NCBI RefSeq assembly: GCF_014644535.1
Contig: NZ_BMKW01000002.1
Location: 335,034-399,033 of the forward strand
Origin: Neoroseomonas lacus
GTDB taxonomy: Bacteria > Pseudomonadota > Alphaproteobacteria > Acetobacterales > Acetobacteraceae
Length of the DNA stretch: 64,000 nt
Direction: 5' to 3'
The notes below the pieces were generated by a model. The model was not told the DNA's origin. It was given only the letters and a program-made list of their open reading frames with translations, and did not search any database. Made by a program: the position numbers and the translations under genes. Positions 43,091 through 51,332 of this stretch are shown one piece after another. Every line of letters begins with the position of its first letter. The first letter of the stretch is position 1.

Positions 43091-44032
43091 ATGAGTCCGA
43101 CGCTCCGCCAGTTCGCCGCCTTCCTCAAGGTCGCCCGCCTCGGCTCCTTCGCCCGCGCGGCGGAAGCCCTCGGCATGTCCCAGCCCGCACTCAGCCAGGC
43201 GATATCGCAGATGGAGGGCACGCTGGACGCGCGGCTGTTCGACCGCACGACGCGCTCGGTTCGGCTGACGCGGGAAGGCGCGCTGCTGGTACCGCATGCG
43301 GAGGCCATCCTCGCCAGCGTCGAGGACGCGGTCGGCGCCGTGCGACGGCAGGGCGCTACGCTGCGGCCCAGGATCTCGGTCGGGACGCTGCCGTCGCATG
43401 CGACGATCTTCCTTGCCGATATCCTCCGCCTGTTCCGGCTGCGCTATCCGGCCGCCGAGGTTGCCGTGACCGATGGCACCTCGGACGTGCTCTATGCCGG
43501 CATTGAATCGGGCCAGATCGACCTTGCCCTCGCCAGCCGCCTGCGAGAGCGGGACACGGTGCGCTTTCGCCCACTGTTTCGCGAGCGCTTCGCCCTGGTG
43601 CTGCCGCGCAGCCACCCGCTCGCACGCCAGGCTGCCGTGAACTGGAACGACGCCCTCGCGCACGACTTCATCGCCTTCCCCACCGGCAGCGCCGGTTATG
43701 AGGCGCTGCACGATGGGCTGGAGCGGGCAAACCTGGCGTTGCGCCCGGTCATGACGCTGGCGCAGTCGGCGACGGTGCTGAAGATGGTCGAGGCCGGCGT
43801 CGGCGTGACAGCATTGCCGATGCTCGGTGGCCCAAAGCCTGACCATCCGAACCTGACGATGCGGCCCTTGGCCGACCCTGTCATCGAGCGCGAGGTGGGC
43901 ATTCTGCAATCCTCGGCGTTTGTGCCTACGGCCGGCATGCGGGTCTTCGAGGAAATCATGTGCGCCTGCATCAGGCATTGCGAATTGCCGGGCATTGCTG
44001 CGACCACCGCCACGCAACGAAGGCACCGATAG
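43091..44032 (+). CDS. LysR-family transcriptional regulator
   Basis: The 313-residue protein has the N-terminal winged helix (SPTLRQFAAFLKVARLGSFA, then RAAEALGMSQPALSQAISQM and LDARLFDRTTRSVRLTREG, ~2-65) and a periplasmic-binding-protein-like effector domain (~92-300; PRISVGTLPSHATIFLADIL). Divergent from the operon 42966-35942, it is the obvious candidate regulator of that operon, usually activating in response to the pathway substrate and repressing itself. The 248 bases after its stop contain no gene I can support. Confidence 0.94.
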   Translation: MSPTLRQFAAFLKVARLGSFARAAEALGMSQPALSQAISQMEGTLDARLFDRTTRSVRLTREGALLVPHAEAILASVEDAVGAVRRQGATLRPRISVGTLPSHATIFLADILRLFRLRYPAAEVAVTDGTSDVLYAGIESGQIDLALASRLRERDTVRFRPLFRERFALVLPRSHPLARQAAVNWNDALAHDFIAFPTGSAGYEALHDGLERANLALRPVMTLAQSATVLKMVEAGVGVTALPMLGGPKPDHPNLTMRPLADPVIEREVGILQSSAFVPTAGMRVFEEIMCACIRHCELPGIAATTATQRRHR

Positions 44033-44280
44033 CATCGCCGGACGCCGCCGTGATCGGCGACGATGCATCGGGCACCTTCGCGTCGCCTATCGAGCCGTAC
44101 GCATGTACCGACGTGGTGGGGGCAGCCAGGTCGGTTCAGCAGGTAGGTGCGCAATGCGTGCGGCGCGCCTTTCTCCACAAGCGAGCGAGTCGCCGGCGAC
44201 GTCGATCTGTGGTGAGGTCGCCGAGGGTCAAGGTCGAGTTATAGGATCAGCCTGCCACACCTACGTTGGAAGAAGGCAGG

Positions 44281-45462
44281 TCATTGCGATTGCGGGAGCG
44301 TTGGCTGGCTCTCGCGTTCAATCGCGTTCAGCACTTCCGTGGTGTGTTCCCCAAGTGCGGGTGGGCTGCGTACCGGGCCTTCGCGCGCCACATCGCGCCA
44401 AGGCATGCCCGCCGTACGGATGCGGTTGCCGGAACCCGGGGGATACTCCACCTCGACAAGCATCCCGCGTTCGACAAGTTGCGGCAGCGCGAGCGTCTCG
44501 GCGAGCGTGTTGATCGGTTCGACAGGAATGCCCGCGGCGTCGAACACCGCGATCCAATGCGTTGCCGGGCGTGTCATCAATATTGCCTCGACTGCCGGCA
44601 CCAGAGTCGCGCGGTTGCGGTTGCGGGAGGGCTGATCTTCGTATCGCCGATCGGCAGTGAGTGGGGCAAAGTCGGGCAGCGCCACAAGGCCCGTCCAGTT
44701 CTTCTCGTTGGTGACAGCGATGACGATTTCGCGGTCGGCAGTGCGGAAGCTCTCGTAAGGTGCCATCAGCGGATGCGCATTGCCCCAGCGGCTCGGCACC
44801 TTGCCGCTCATGCCCCAGGCGGCCACCGACTGGCCCATCAGCGCGACCAACCCGTCGAGCATGCTGATGTCGAGATAGCGACCCTCGCCCGTGCGTCCTC
44901 GTTCCATCAGCGCGCCGAGGATTGCGATGGCCGCAGACAACCCGCCCATCGTGTCGGCCACCGGCGCGGCGGCCTTCATTGGGCGGCCATCGGCCTCACC
45001 AGTCTGCGCCATCAGGCCGCCTACCGCCTGAACCATGAGGTCGACCGCCGGACGTGACGCCATCGGCCCGGTCTGCCCATAACCGCTGATCGAGCAGTAG
45101 ATGACGTCGGGTCGGACGACCCGCACCGCGTTGTAGTCCACACCGAAGCGCCGGACCGTGCCGGGCCGAAAATTCTCCACGAAGATGTCGCAACTGCGCG
45201 CCAGGTCGAGGCACGCCTGTCGACCTTCGGTCGTGCGCAGGTCGATGGCCACCGACTTCTTGTTGCGGTTGTAGCCGATCAGTGTCGGCCCGGCGTCTCC
45301 GGCGAAGGGAGGTCCCCAGAAGCGTGTCTCGTCGCCCACGCCGGGGACCTCCACCTTGAGCACTTCGGCGCCGAGATCGCCCAGGACCATGGTCGCGAGC
45401 GGCCCTGCCAGGGCGCGCGTCGTGTCGAGAACGCGGATGCCCGCGAGAGGGCCCCCGCTCAT
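44281..45462 (-). CDS. CaiB/BaiF family (family III) CoA-transferase
   Basis: It moves CoA from a donor ester to a carboxylic acid. The 393 residues show GPLAGIRVLDTTRALAGPLA (~3-22), the CoA-binding NRNKKSVAIDLRTTEGRQAC, DIFVENFRPGTVRRFGVDY, SISGYGQTGPMASRPAVDLM and the catalytic Asp in PVADTMGGLSAAIAILGALM (~170). It is the last gene of the operon from 48132; the start overlaps the DUF35 stop (ATGA). It would create the CoA ester on which the thiolase-like/DUF35 pair acts. The acid is unknown. Confidence 0.93.
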   Translation of the reverse strand: MSGGPLAGIRVLDTTRALAGPLATMVLGDLGAEVLKVEVPGVGDETRFWGPPFAGDAGPTLIGYNRNKKSVAIDLRTTEGRQACLDLARSCDIFVENFRPGTVRRFGVDYNAVRVVRPDVIYCSISGYGQTGPMASRPAVDLMVQAVGGLMAQTGEADGRPMKAAAPVADTMGGLSAAIAILGALMERGRTGEGRYLDISMLDGLVALMGQSVAAWGMSGKVPSRWGNAHPLMAPYESFRTADREIVIAVTNEKNWTGLVALPDFAPLTADRRYEDQPSRNRNRATLVPAVEAILMTRPATHWIAVFDAAGIPVEPINTLAETLALPQLVERGMLVEVEYPPGSGNRIRTAGMPWRDVAREGPVRSPPALGEHTTEVLNAIERESQPTLPQSQ

Positions 45463-45920
45463 GCCGCGCCCACGACGAACACCGGCAGCAGCTGACCGAG
45501 TTCCAACACACGGAAATCCACCGTCACAGGTGCGTCGATGGCTATCGGCTCCGGCTCGGCGATCAGCCGTGTGAAGAGGTGCACCCCTTCCTCCAGCGCC
45601 ACGATCCCGACGGTGTAAGGCGTGGAACCCGCGAAGTCGCCGCTCGGCGCGCGATGCACCTCGCTGTAGCTGTAGACATGCCCCCGGCCCGAGGCAGTGC
45701 GCCAGGCCAGGTCAGCAGAGCCGCAATCGGTGCAGACAATGCGCTTCGGATGAAAGCACTTGTCGCAGGCTGGGCAGTATTTCAACACCAGCTCGCCGTG
45801 CTGCACGGCATCCCAGAACCCGACCGTCTCTGGCGACGGTTGATAGAGACCGATGAACCAGTCGCCGGCCCGTAGCGGCACGCCGCGTGACCAATCGACT
45901 TTTTGTGGCGCGAAGCTCAT
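45459..45920 (-). CDS. DUF35 protein: zinc ribbon plus OB-fold acyl-CoA-binding subunit
   Basis: The 153-residue protein has an N-terminal helix, a zinc ribbon (LKYCPACDKCFHPKRIVCTDCGS, four Cys, ~47-70; quoted here in part: CPACDKCF and CTDCGS) and an OB-fold (GRGHVYSYSEVHRAPSGDFA, TPYTVGIVALEEGVHLFTRL). DUF35 proteins pair with thiolase-like partners: ChsH2 with Ltp2 in steroid side-chain cleavage is the known case. It is encoded between the thiolase-like and CoA-transferase genes with four-base overlaps on both sides, which supports a physical complex. Confidence 0.9.
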   Translation of the reverse strand: MSFAPQKVDWSRGVPLRAGDWFIGLYQPSPETVGFWDAVQHGELVLKYCPACDKCFHPKRIVCTDCGSADLAWRTASGRGHVYSYSEVHRAPSGDFAGSTPYTVGIVALEEGVHLFTRLIAEPEPIAIDAPVTVDFRVLELGQLLPVFVVGAA

Positions 45921-47146
45921 CGCGTGGGCTCCCGAGTGAGGATGACGACGGAATGGCAGGCCATTGGACCGCCATGGCCGTGCACGATGCCGGCCTCGAC
46001 GCCGGGCACCTGGCGGCCTTCGGCGCGGCCATGGATCTGGTCCACCACCTCCTGGAGGTTATAGAGGCCCTGGGCGACCTGGCCGAAGGACAGGTAGCCG
46101 CCCATGGTGTTGAAGGGCAGTCCGCCGTCGAACGCGATGCCGCCATCCGCCGCGAACCGCCCGCCCTCACCGAAGGGGCAGAAGCCGAGTTCTTCGAGTA
46201 TCATGAGGTTGGCGAAGGAAAATGGTGCCGAGCTTTGCGCGATATGCATGTCATGCGCGCTGAGGCCCGACATGGCATAGGCCTGCTTCGCGGCAAGCGC
46301 GGTCCCGGTGCGGACAAGGTTTGGGCCGTCCTCAAGAGGCGCGAACCCCCAGCTGCCCATGCGTTCGCCGACCCATTCATGGGTGCTGCATTGGCCAAAG
46401 CCCGCGAGCCACGTCGCCTCGGCGTGGCGGCCGCCACGGGCAATGTCCGCGCGCGTCAGCACGATCGCCGTCGCGATGCCGCCCGGATACCACACAGCGC
46501 AGTCGAGCATACGCAGCGGCGAGGCGATCATGCGCGAGGCGAGAACATCCTCGATGGTGATCGGCCCCTTGTGGCGCATCGCAGCATACGGGTGTTGCAG
46601 CGCCCAGTGCCGGTTTTCGACCGACACATGGGCACACATCTCGGGCGTGGTCCCGGTCTCATGCATGTAGCGGCAGGCGAACTGAGCGTAGATGGAGGGT
46701 GTCGAGGGACCGTAGGGCGCTTCGAACTGCAGGTCGCCCTCCCAGGCGGCATTGGAACCGACCTGGTCCATCCACAGGCCGCTCGCCTCGTTCGTCACGC
46801 AGAGTGCGTAGTCGATGACCCCGGCATGCAGGGCGAGCGCCGCAAGTTGCAGCGTACCCAGCGCGCCGCCTCCGTGTGCCGTGACCTCGGTATTGAACGT
46901 AGGACCGATCTTCAGCTCGTTGAGCAGGGCCTGATTGTATTGCAGCACCATGTAGGATTGCGGCGTGCGGCCGGTGAACAGCGCGCCGACCTCGGCACGG
47001 GTGATACCGGCGGCAGCCATGGCGCGCCGAGCGGCGATGGCACCGAGTTGAAGCGGGGTCTTCGGCCCGTCCGGATCGTCGCGTTGGCCGAGTGCCCGGC
47101 CCATGCCAACGATGGCTGTCGCGCTGCCGATGGTGGTCGTAGCCAT
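45917..47146 (-). CDS. Thiolase-like protein lacking the catalytic cysteine (probable Ltp2-type retro-aldolase)
   Basis: The 409-residue protein has the overall thiolase fold (TAIVGMGRALGQRDDPDGPK at the start, LQLAALALHAGVIDYALCVT, FNTMGGYLSFGQVAQGLYNL and GIVHGHGGPMACHSVVILTR at the end). At the nucleophile position, where thiolases read A-C-A-S-G, it has TEVTAHGGGALGT, so Cys is absent; the later G-H-P and C-x-G motifs are also replaced (SFGQ, GHGGP). Such proteins (Ltp2) cleave beta-hydroxyacyl-CoA by retro-aldol reaction with a DUF35 subunit, exactly the neighbour here. ATG at 47146 is chosen; a TTG at 47155 overlaps the preceding stop. Confidence 0.85.
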   Translation of the reverse strand: MATTTIGSATAIVGMGRALGQRDDPDGPKTPLQLGAIAARRAMAAAGITRAEVGALFTGRTPQSYMVLQYNQALLNELKIGPTFNTEVTAHGGGALGTLQLAALALHAGVIDYALCVTNEASGLWMDQVGSNAAWEGDLQFEAPYGPSTPSIYAQFACRYMHETGTTPEMCAHVSVENRHWALQHPYAAMRHKGPITIEDVLASRMIASPLRMLDCAVWYPGGIATAIVLTRADIARGGRHAEATWLAGFGQCSTHEWVGERMGSWGFAPLEDGPNLVRTGTALAAKQAYAMSGLSAHDMHIAQSSAPFSFANLMILEELGFCPFGEGGRFAADGGIAFDGGLPFNTMGGYLSFGQVAQGLYNLQEVVDQIHGRAEGRQVPGVEAGIVHGHGGPMACHSVVILTREPTR

Positions 47147-47151
47147 GCGCG

Positions 47152-48132
47152 TCAATCCACCCGCGCGCCGGAGGCCGTGATGACCTCACGGTACCGCGCA
47201 ATCTCGGCCTGCGTGAAATCAGCGAGCACCAGTGGGCCGGCGAACCATGGCTCGGTGCCGGTGGCGGCGAGTGCGGCGCGCAGGTCTGGATCGGCGAGCA
47301 CTCGCTCCGTGGCGGCGCTCAGCGTTGCCACCGCGGCCTGCGGCGTGCCGGCTGGGCCGAACAGGGCGAACCAGGGGATCACAACGAAATTCGAATAGCC
47401 TGCCTCGATCATGGTTGGCAGGTCGGGCAGCCAGGCCGGCCGTGTCTCACCGGTGGTGGCGAGCGCCCGCAGCCGTCCTGCATCGATATGCGGCTTCAGT
47501 GGCTGATAGGGATAGAACATCAGCTGTGTGCGCCCAGCGAGCAACTCGGTGAAGACCTGCCCGCTGCTCGCATAGGGCACATGGACGATGTCGATCGCCG
47601 CTTGGCTACGCAGCGCCTCCCCCGAGAGATGCGCCGAGGTGCCACTGCCTGTGGAAGCGAAGTTGAGCTCGCCCGGACGCGCCTTCGCGAGCGCGACGAG
47701 TTCGGCCACCGAGCGCACCGGCAGGTCGGGATTCACGACCAGCACCATGGGCTGGGCGGCGATGCGGGCGATCGGCGTGAAGTCGGTCTGCGGATTGTAC
47801 GGCAGCGAACGATAGAGGCTGACATTGATGGCGTTCGTCTGGCTGCCGGCGAAGCCCAGCGTGTAGCCATCCGGCGTGGCGCGCGCGACGGCTTCTGCGC
47901 CGACGATGCCGCCTGCGCCGGCGCGGTTCTCCACCACCATGCGTTGGCCGAGCACATCGGAGAACCGTGGCGTGAGCGTGCGCGCCAGCAGGTCCGTGGC
48001 GGTGCCAGGTGCATAGGGTACCACCAGACGGATCGGGCGGTTCGGAAAAGGCTCGGTTGTCTGCGCCCACGCCGAGGGAGCGAGCACGGGTGACACGAGC
48101 CACGCGCTGAGCGCGATGCGGCGAGAGAACAT
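47152..48132 (-). CDS. Bug-family (TctC-like) solute receptor 4
   Basis: The 326-residue receptor has a signal peptide (FSRRIALSAWLVSPVLAPSA, cleavage after AWAQ), ligand loop RPIRLVVPYAPGTATDLLAR (with A-P-G-T instead of the usual G-G), FASTGSGTSAHLSGEALRSQ and DIVHVPYASSGQVFTELLAG. It leads the operon 48132-44281 with the thiolase-like, DUF35 and CoA-transferase genes; the stop lies five bases before the thiolase-like ATG. Divergent from the IclR gene. Confidence 0.93.
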   Translation of the reverse strand: MFSRRIALSAWLVSPVLAPSAWAQTTEPFPNRPIRLVVPYAPGTATDLLARTLTPRFSDVLGQRMVVENRAGAGGIVGAEAVARATPDGYTLGFAGSQTNAINVSLYRSLPYNPQTDFTPIARIAAQPMVLVVNPDLPVRSVAELVALAKARPGELNFASTGSGTSAHLSGEALRSQAAIDIVHVPYASSGQVFTELLAGRTQLMFYPYQPLKPHIDAGRLRALATTGETRPAWLPDLPTMIEAGYSNFVVIPWFALFGPAGTPQAAVATLSAATERVLADPDLRAALAATGTEPWFAGPLVLADFTQAEIARYREVITASGARVD

Positions 48133-48203
48133 TGAACGTCTCCTGCGCCGTTGTTGGAGCCCCCCCCTGCGGCGCTGGCGCTGCGTCCGGGAGCGATGTA
48201 AAC

Positions 48204-48218
48204 TTCCGCATTCCGGAA
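48204..48218. promoter_or_regulatory. Candidate IclR operator
   Basis: TTCCG-CATTC-CGGAA is a perfect dyad in the 87-bp gap between the divergent Bug receptor 4 and IclR genes, ending one base before the IclR ATG; a further half-site CCGGAAG follows at 48232-48238. IclR-type regulators commonly bind short dyads of this kind over their own promoter. Assignment is by position. Confidence 0.5.
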
Positions 48219-48219
48219 G

Positions 48220-49062
48220 ATGATCCGCTTACCGGAAGAAGCCTGCAAGGAGAACACACCCCTGTCAACGCGCTTTGGCGGGCTTGAGCCCGACCTCGTC
48301 CAGTCTTTGGCAAAGGGCCTTGCCGCCATCGAGGCCTTCGATGTCGAGCATCCGCGCATGACGTTGAGCGAAGTGGCGCGTCGCATCGGCGTGACGCCCG
48401 GCTCAGCGCAGCGGATCCTGCGTACCCTCGACCGGCTCGGCTATGTCGGGTGCGCGGACGGGCACTACTCGCTGCGGCCGCGCACGCTTCAGCTTGGCTA
48501 TTCCTACCTCGCCTCGCTGCCGGCGGTGGCGATCGCCCAGCCGTTACTGACGGCAACCACCGGCGCGACCGGGGAGACGGCCTATGTGGCGGTGCTGGAC
48601 GGGATGGATGTGGTCTATGTTGCGCGGGCCACGGGTCGGCATCTGCGGCGCGACTATATGTCGGTCGGTACGCGCATGCCTGCGCACGCAACCTCGCCCG
48701 GCAAGGTACTGCTCGCGGGAATGCCGCATGGGGATCGGCGCGCTATGCTGGCGGGGCGGAAACTGCAGCGTCTGACCCCCTGTACCGTCACGGATGTCGA
48801 GGAACTGCTGCGGCAGATCGCGATGGTGGCCGAACGTGGCTACGCGCTGAACGACCAGGAGACCATCATGGGGCTGCGCTCCCTCGCCGTACCGGTGACG
48901 GTGGGCGGACGCGTCGTCGCCGCGCTCGGCACCAGCACCGAGGTTTCCCGGAATTCAGTGTCTGAGATGGAGGCACATTTCCTGCCGCGCCTGCGCGAGA
49001 CGGCCGTGTCTCTCGCGCAGGCGCTGAAGGCTCGCGACGCCGACAGCCTGCAAGGACGGTGA
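48220..49062 (+). CDS. IclR-family transcriptional regulator
   Basis: The 280-residue protein has the N-terminal winged helix (VQSLAKGLAAIEAFDVEHPR, MTLSEVARRIGVTPGSAQRI, LRTLDRLGYVGCADGHYSLR, ~27-90) and the IclR effector domain (AYVAVLDGMDVVYVARATGR, SVGTRMPAHATSPGKVLLAG, ERGYALNDQETIMGLRSLAV, ALGTSTEVSRNSV). By form it is close to the PcaR/PobR group that controls aromatic acid degradation. The ATG at 48220 touches the candidate operator; AAGGAG at 48247-48252 lacks a normal start codon downstream, leaving the true start somewhat open. It should control the divergent operon 48132-44281. Confidence 0.93.
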   Translation: MIRLPEEACKENTPLSTRFGGLEPDLVQSLAKGLAAIEAFDVEHPRMTLSEVARRIGVTPGSAQRILRTLDRLGYVGCADGHYSLRPRTLQLGYSYLASLPAVAIAQPLLTATTGATGETAYVAVLDGMDVVYVARATGRHLRRDYMSVGTRMPAHATSPGKVLLAGMPHGDRRAMLAGRKLQRLTPCTVTDVEELLRQIAMVAERGYALNDQETIMGLRSLAVPVTVGGRVVAALGTSTEVSRNSVSEMEAHFLPRLRETAVSLAQALKARDADSLQGR

Positions 49063-49120
49063 TGCGCGGGCACGCGAGCGAAGACCGACGCGCCGCGTCC
49101 CGGCTTCTGTCGTGCCGCGC

Positions 49121-50041
49121 TCAGGCGTGCGAGTACATGGCCCGACCGGGCACGTCCATTGGCACCTGCATCACCGACCCGGTATGCGCCTCCAGGATGA
49201 ACAGCGTGCGGCGGTCTGGGCCGCCGTACGCAACGTTGGTGACGTACATGCCGGTGCAGGACCGAATGCGCAGGAGGGGTTCTCCATTGGGCGAGAACTG
49301 CCAGACGATGCCGTTGCGTGCGTGCACGACGATCAGGTTGCCGGCCTCGTCCAGCGCCATGCCGTCCGGCCCGAGCCCGCCGCTCAATTGGATGAACAAT
49401 TCGATCTGACGCGACGTGTAACCGCCCGCGACAGGGAAGCGCCACACGGCGTTCCCCCGCGTCACGCCGAGCAGCAGATGCGTTCCTGCCTGATCCAGCA
49501 CCAGGCCGTTGGGCGTTGGTACGTTGTCCACCAGCAATTCCAGGATCGCGCCGTCCGGCGAGGCGCGAAACACGCGGCCGGTCGGATCGCCGAGATGGCT
49601 CCGGCCGGGATCCGTGACATAGAGCGATCCATCCGGTCCGAAGAACAGATCGTTGAGGCCGCGGAAACGCTCGAAGTTCGGCCGCGTGGCGAAGGGGCGA
49701 ACGACGCGCTCCACCGGGTCCATCACCATGATCCCATGCTCGCGATCGGCCAGGAAGATGCGCCCGTCCCGGTGGATCTTTAAGCCATTCGGCTCGCCAT
49801 CATACTGCGCGGCCAGCGTCCAGCATCGGTCACGATCGATGCGGAAGATGCGGCCATGCGGGATGTCGACGCACCAGAGCTGCCCCTCACGATCGAAGGC
49901 GGGACCCTCGAGGAAGGAATGTACGGGGCCCATCGCCGCGGGGCGCGTCCGTGCCCAAAGGCTCGGCGGCCCCTTCCAGTGCAGCGCGTCGGGCAGGGCT
50001 GTGTAGAGCTCGGCACGGACTTCGCGCGGTGGGGCATACAT
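49121..50041 (-). CDS. SMP-30/gluconolactonase family protein 1
   Basis: The 306-residue cytoplasmic six-bladed beta-propeller hydrolyses sugar or other lactones using one divalent metal. Expected metal ligands are visible: Glu in VHSFLEGPAFDREG (~39), Asn in VPTPNGLVLDQAG (~182) and Asp in GLGPDGMALDEAGN (~235); LYVTDPGRSHLGDPTGRVF is another blade signature. GGAGGAAG precedes the ATG. A TTGA-N4-TCAA site lies 70 bases upstream. It is about the same length and layout as the second copy at 51319, but clearly diverged. Confidence 0.9.
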   Translation of the reverse strand: MYAPPREVRAELYTALPDALHWKGPPSLWARTRPAAMGPVHSFLEGPAFDREGQLWCVDIPHGRIFRIDRDRCWTLAAQYDGEPNGLKIHRDGRIFLADREHGIMVMDPVERVVRPFATRPNFERFRGLNDLFFGPDGSLYVTDPGRSHLGDPTGRVFRASPDGAILELLVDNVPTPNGLVLDQAGTHLLLGVTRGNAVWRFPVAGGYTSRQIELFIQLSGGLGPDGMALDEAGNLIVVHARNGIVWQFSPNGEPLLRIRSCTGMYVTNVAYGGPDRRTLFILEAHTGSVMQVPMDVPGRAMYSHA

Positions 50042-50110
50042 GCGGTTGCTTCCTCCGATGACGGCGAGCCTTGGGCGGTGGGTTCGCCGCCCTGAGGGTA
50101 TTGAATTAGA

Positions 50111-50122
50111 TTGATCAGTCAA
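50111..50122. promoter_or_regulatory. TTGA-N4-TCAA operator, copy 1
   Basis: TTGATCAGTCAA, 70 bases upstream of SMP-30 protein 1 (minus strand). It is one of four sites with the same architecture in the MarR module. Confidence 0.65.
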
Positions 50123-50286
50123 CTTCATGCCGATCATTGGCACGGTGCTGCGACGATGCCAGCAGTCCGCAATCGCTGCGATCTCGATATCGCCGTGAAG
50201 CGCGCATATAATGAAACGGCGGGTGATCCGTGCTCGAAAGCCTCGGACAGCCACCGCCAGCAGACCACAACCTGTCGCGATATGTG

Positions 50287-50298
50287 TTGACACATCAA
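50287..50298. promoter_or_regulatory. TTGA-N4-TCAA operator, copy 2
   Basis: TTGACACATCAA, extended to GTTGA-CACA-TCAAC (50286-50299), 84 bases upstream of Bug receptor 5. Confidence 0.65.
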
Positions 50299-50381
50299 CG
50301 ACACGATGATGTCGTTCCCGGGTCCAGGATAATCCCCCCGCGCTGACAATGGCGCGGAACGTCGCGTGCAGGAGGAAACAT

Positions 50382-51332
50382 ATGATCCGCATCGTCAGCG
50401 CGGTCGCTGCGTGTTGTCTCGTCGCCACCTCGGCCCGAGCGGAGTTTCCCGACCGCCCGATCCGCATCATCGTCCCCACCGCACCCGGCGGCAGTTCCGA
50501 TATCGTCACGCGCATCATCGCGGAGGCGGCGACACCGTTCCTGGGTCAGCGAGTGGTGGTGGAAAGCCGGCCTGGTGGGAACGGGAATGTCGGCATGGAT
50601 GCCGTCGCGAAATCGGCGCCGGATGGCTACACGCTCGGCAACTGTGCGATCGGCACCTGCACGGTGAACCCGTTCCTCTACCGCATGCCCTACGACATCC
50701 GCACCGAGATCCAGCCGGTGTTCTGGGCGGTCAGCCTGACCAACGCGCTAGCCGTCAACGCCCGCCTGCCGGTGCGCAACGTGGAGGAGTTCATCGCCCT
50801 CGCACGCACGCGGACGCTCTTCTACGGCTCTTCCGGCATCGGCAGCCTGCATCACATGTCGGCGGAACTGCTGGGACCGCAGCTCGGCGTGCGCTTTGAA
50901 CACGTGCCCTATCGCGGCGCCGGCCCGGCGATGCAGGATCTCATGGGCGGCCGCATCGACTTCATGATCGAGAACATCTCGACCGTGGTGGGTCCAGCGC
51001 GCGACGGCGCCATCCGCCCGCTCGCCGTCACTGGCCCGACGCGCAGCGAGGCCGCACCCGACCTGCCGAGCTTCACGGAACTCGGCTATCGCGACATGGT
51101 GGTGCTCGCCTGGTTCGGCTTCGTCGGTCCGGCCCATATGCCGCCGGCGGTCGTCGCCACGCTGAACAGCGCCTTCAACCGGGCCCTGCAGACCGAAATG
51201 GTGCAGACGCGCTTCCGCGAAATGAGTCTGGTGGCGGAGGGCGGCTCCCCCGAGCGCTTCCAGCAGCATATCGATAGCGAGCTGGCGCGCTGGGAGAGGA
51301 TCGTCCGCGAGCGCGGCATTAGGGCGGAGTGA
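50382..51332 (+). CDS. Bug-family (TctC-like) solute receptor 5
   Basis: The 316-residue receptor has signal MIRIVSAVAACCLVATSARA, ligand loop RPIRIIVPTAPGGSSDIVTR, VVESRPGGNGNVGMDAVAKS, second loop FYGSSGIGSLHHMSAELLGP and EHVPYRGAGPAMQDLMGGRI. The strong AGGAGG before the ATG at 50382 decides the start over a GTG/ATG upstream at 50349. Its 3' end overlaps the convergent second SMP-30 gene by 14 bases. Confidence 0.93.
   Translation: MIRIVSAVAACCLVATSARAEFPDRPIRIIVPTAPGGSSDIVTRIIAEAATPFLGQRVVVESRPGGNGNVGMDAVAKSAPDGYTLGNCAIGTCTVNPFLYRMPYDIRTEIQPVFWAVSLTNALAVNARLPVRNVEEFIALARTRTLFYGSSGIGSLHHMSAELLGPQLGVRFEHVPYRGAGPAMQDLMGGRIDFMIENISTVVGPARDGAIRPLAVTGPTRSEAAPDLPSFTELGYRDMVVLAWFGFVGPAHMPPAVVATLNSAFNRALQTEMVQTRFREMSLVAEGGSPERFQQHIDSELARWERIVRERGIRAE

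Larger units (their letters stand above)
50042..50381. other. Divergent promoter region of the MarR module
   Basis: These 340 bases separate SMP-30 protein 1 (minus) and Bug receptor 5 (plus). I see no gene. The region is more AT-rich than its surroundings and holds two TTGA-N4-TCAA dyads (50111-50122, 50287-50298) and, overlapping the second, the exact dyad AACGACA-CGATGA-TGTCGTT (50297-50316). AGGAGG before 50382 is the ribosome binding site of Bug receptor 5. Confidence 0.7.

Noticed and set aside
44033-44280. Possible gene after the LysR gene
   Set aside because: Short open frames here lack ribosome binding sites and any recognisable sequence. I treat it as non-coding.
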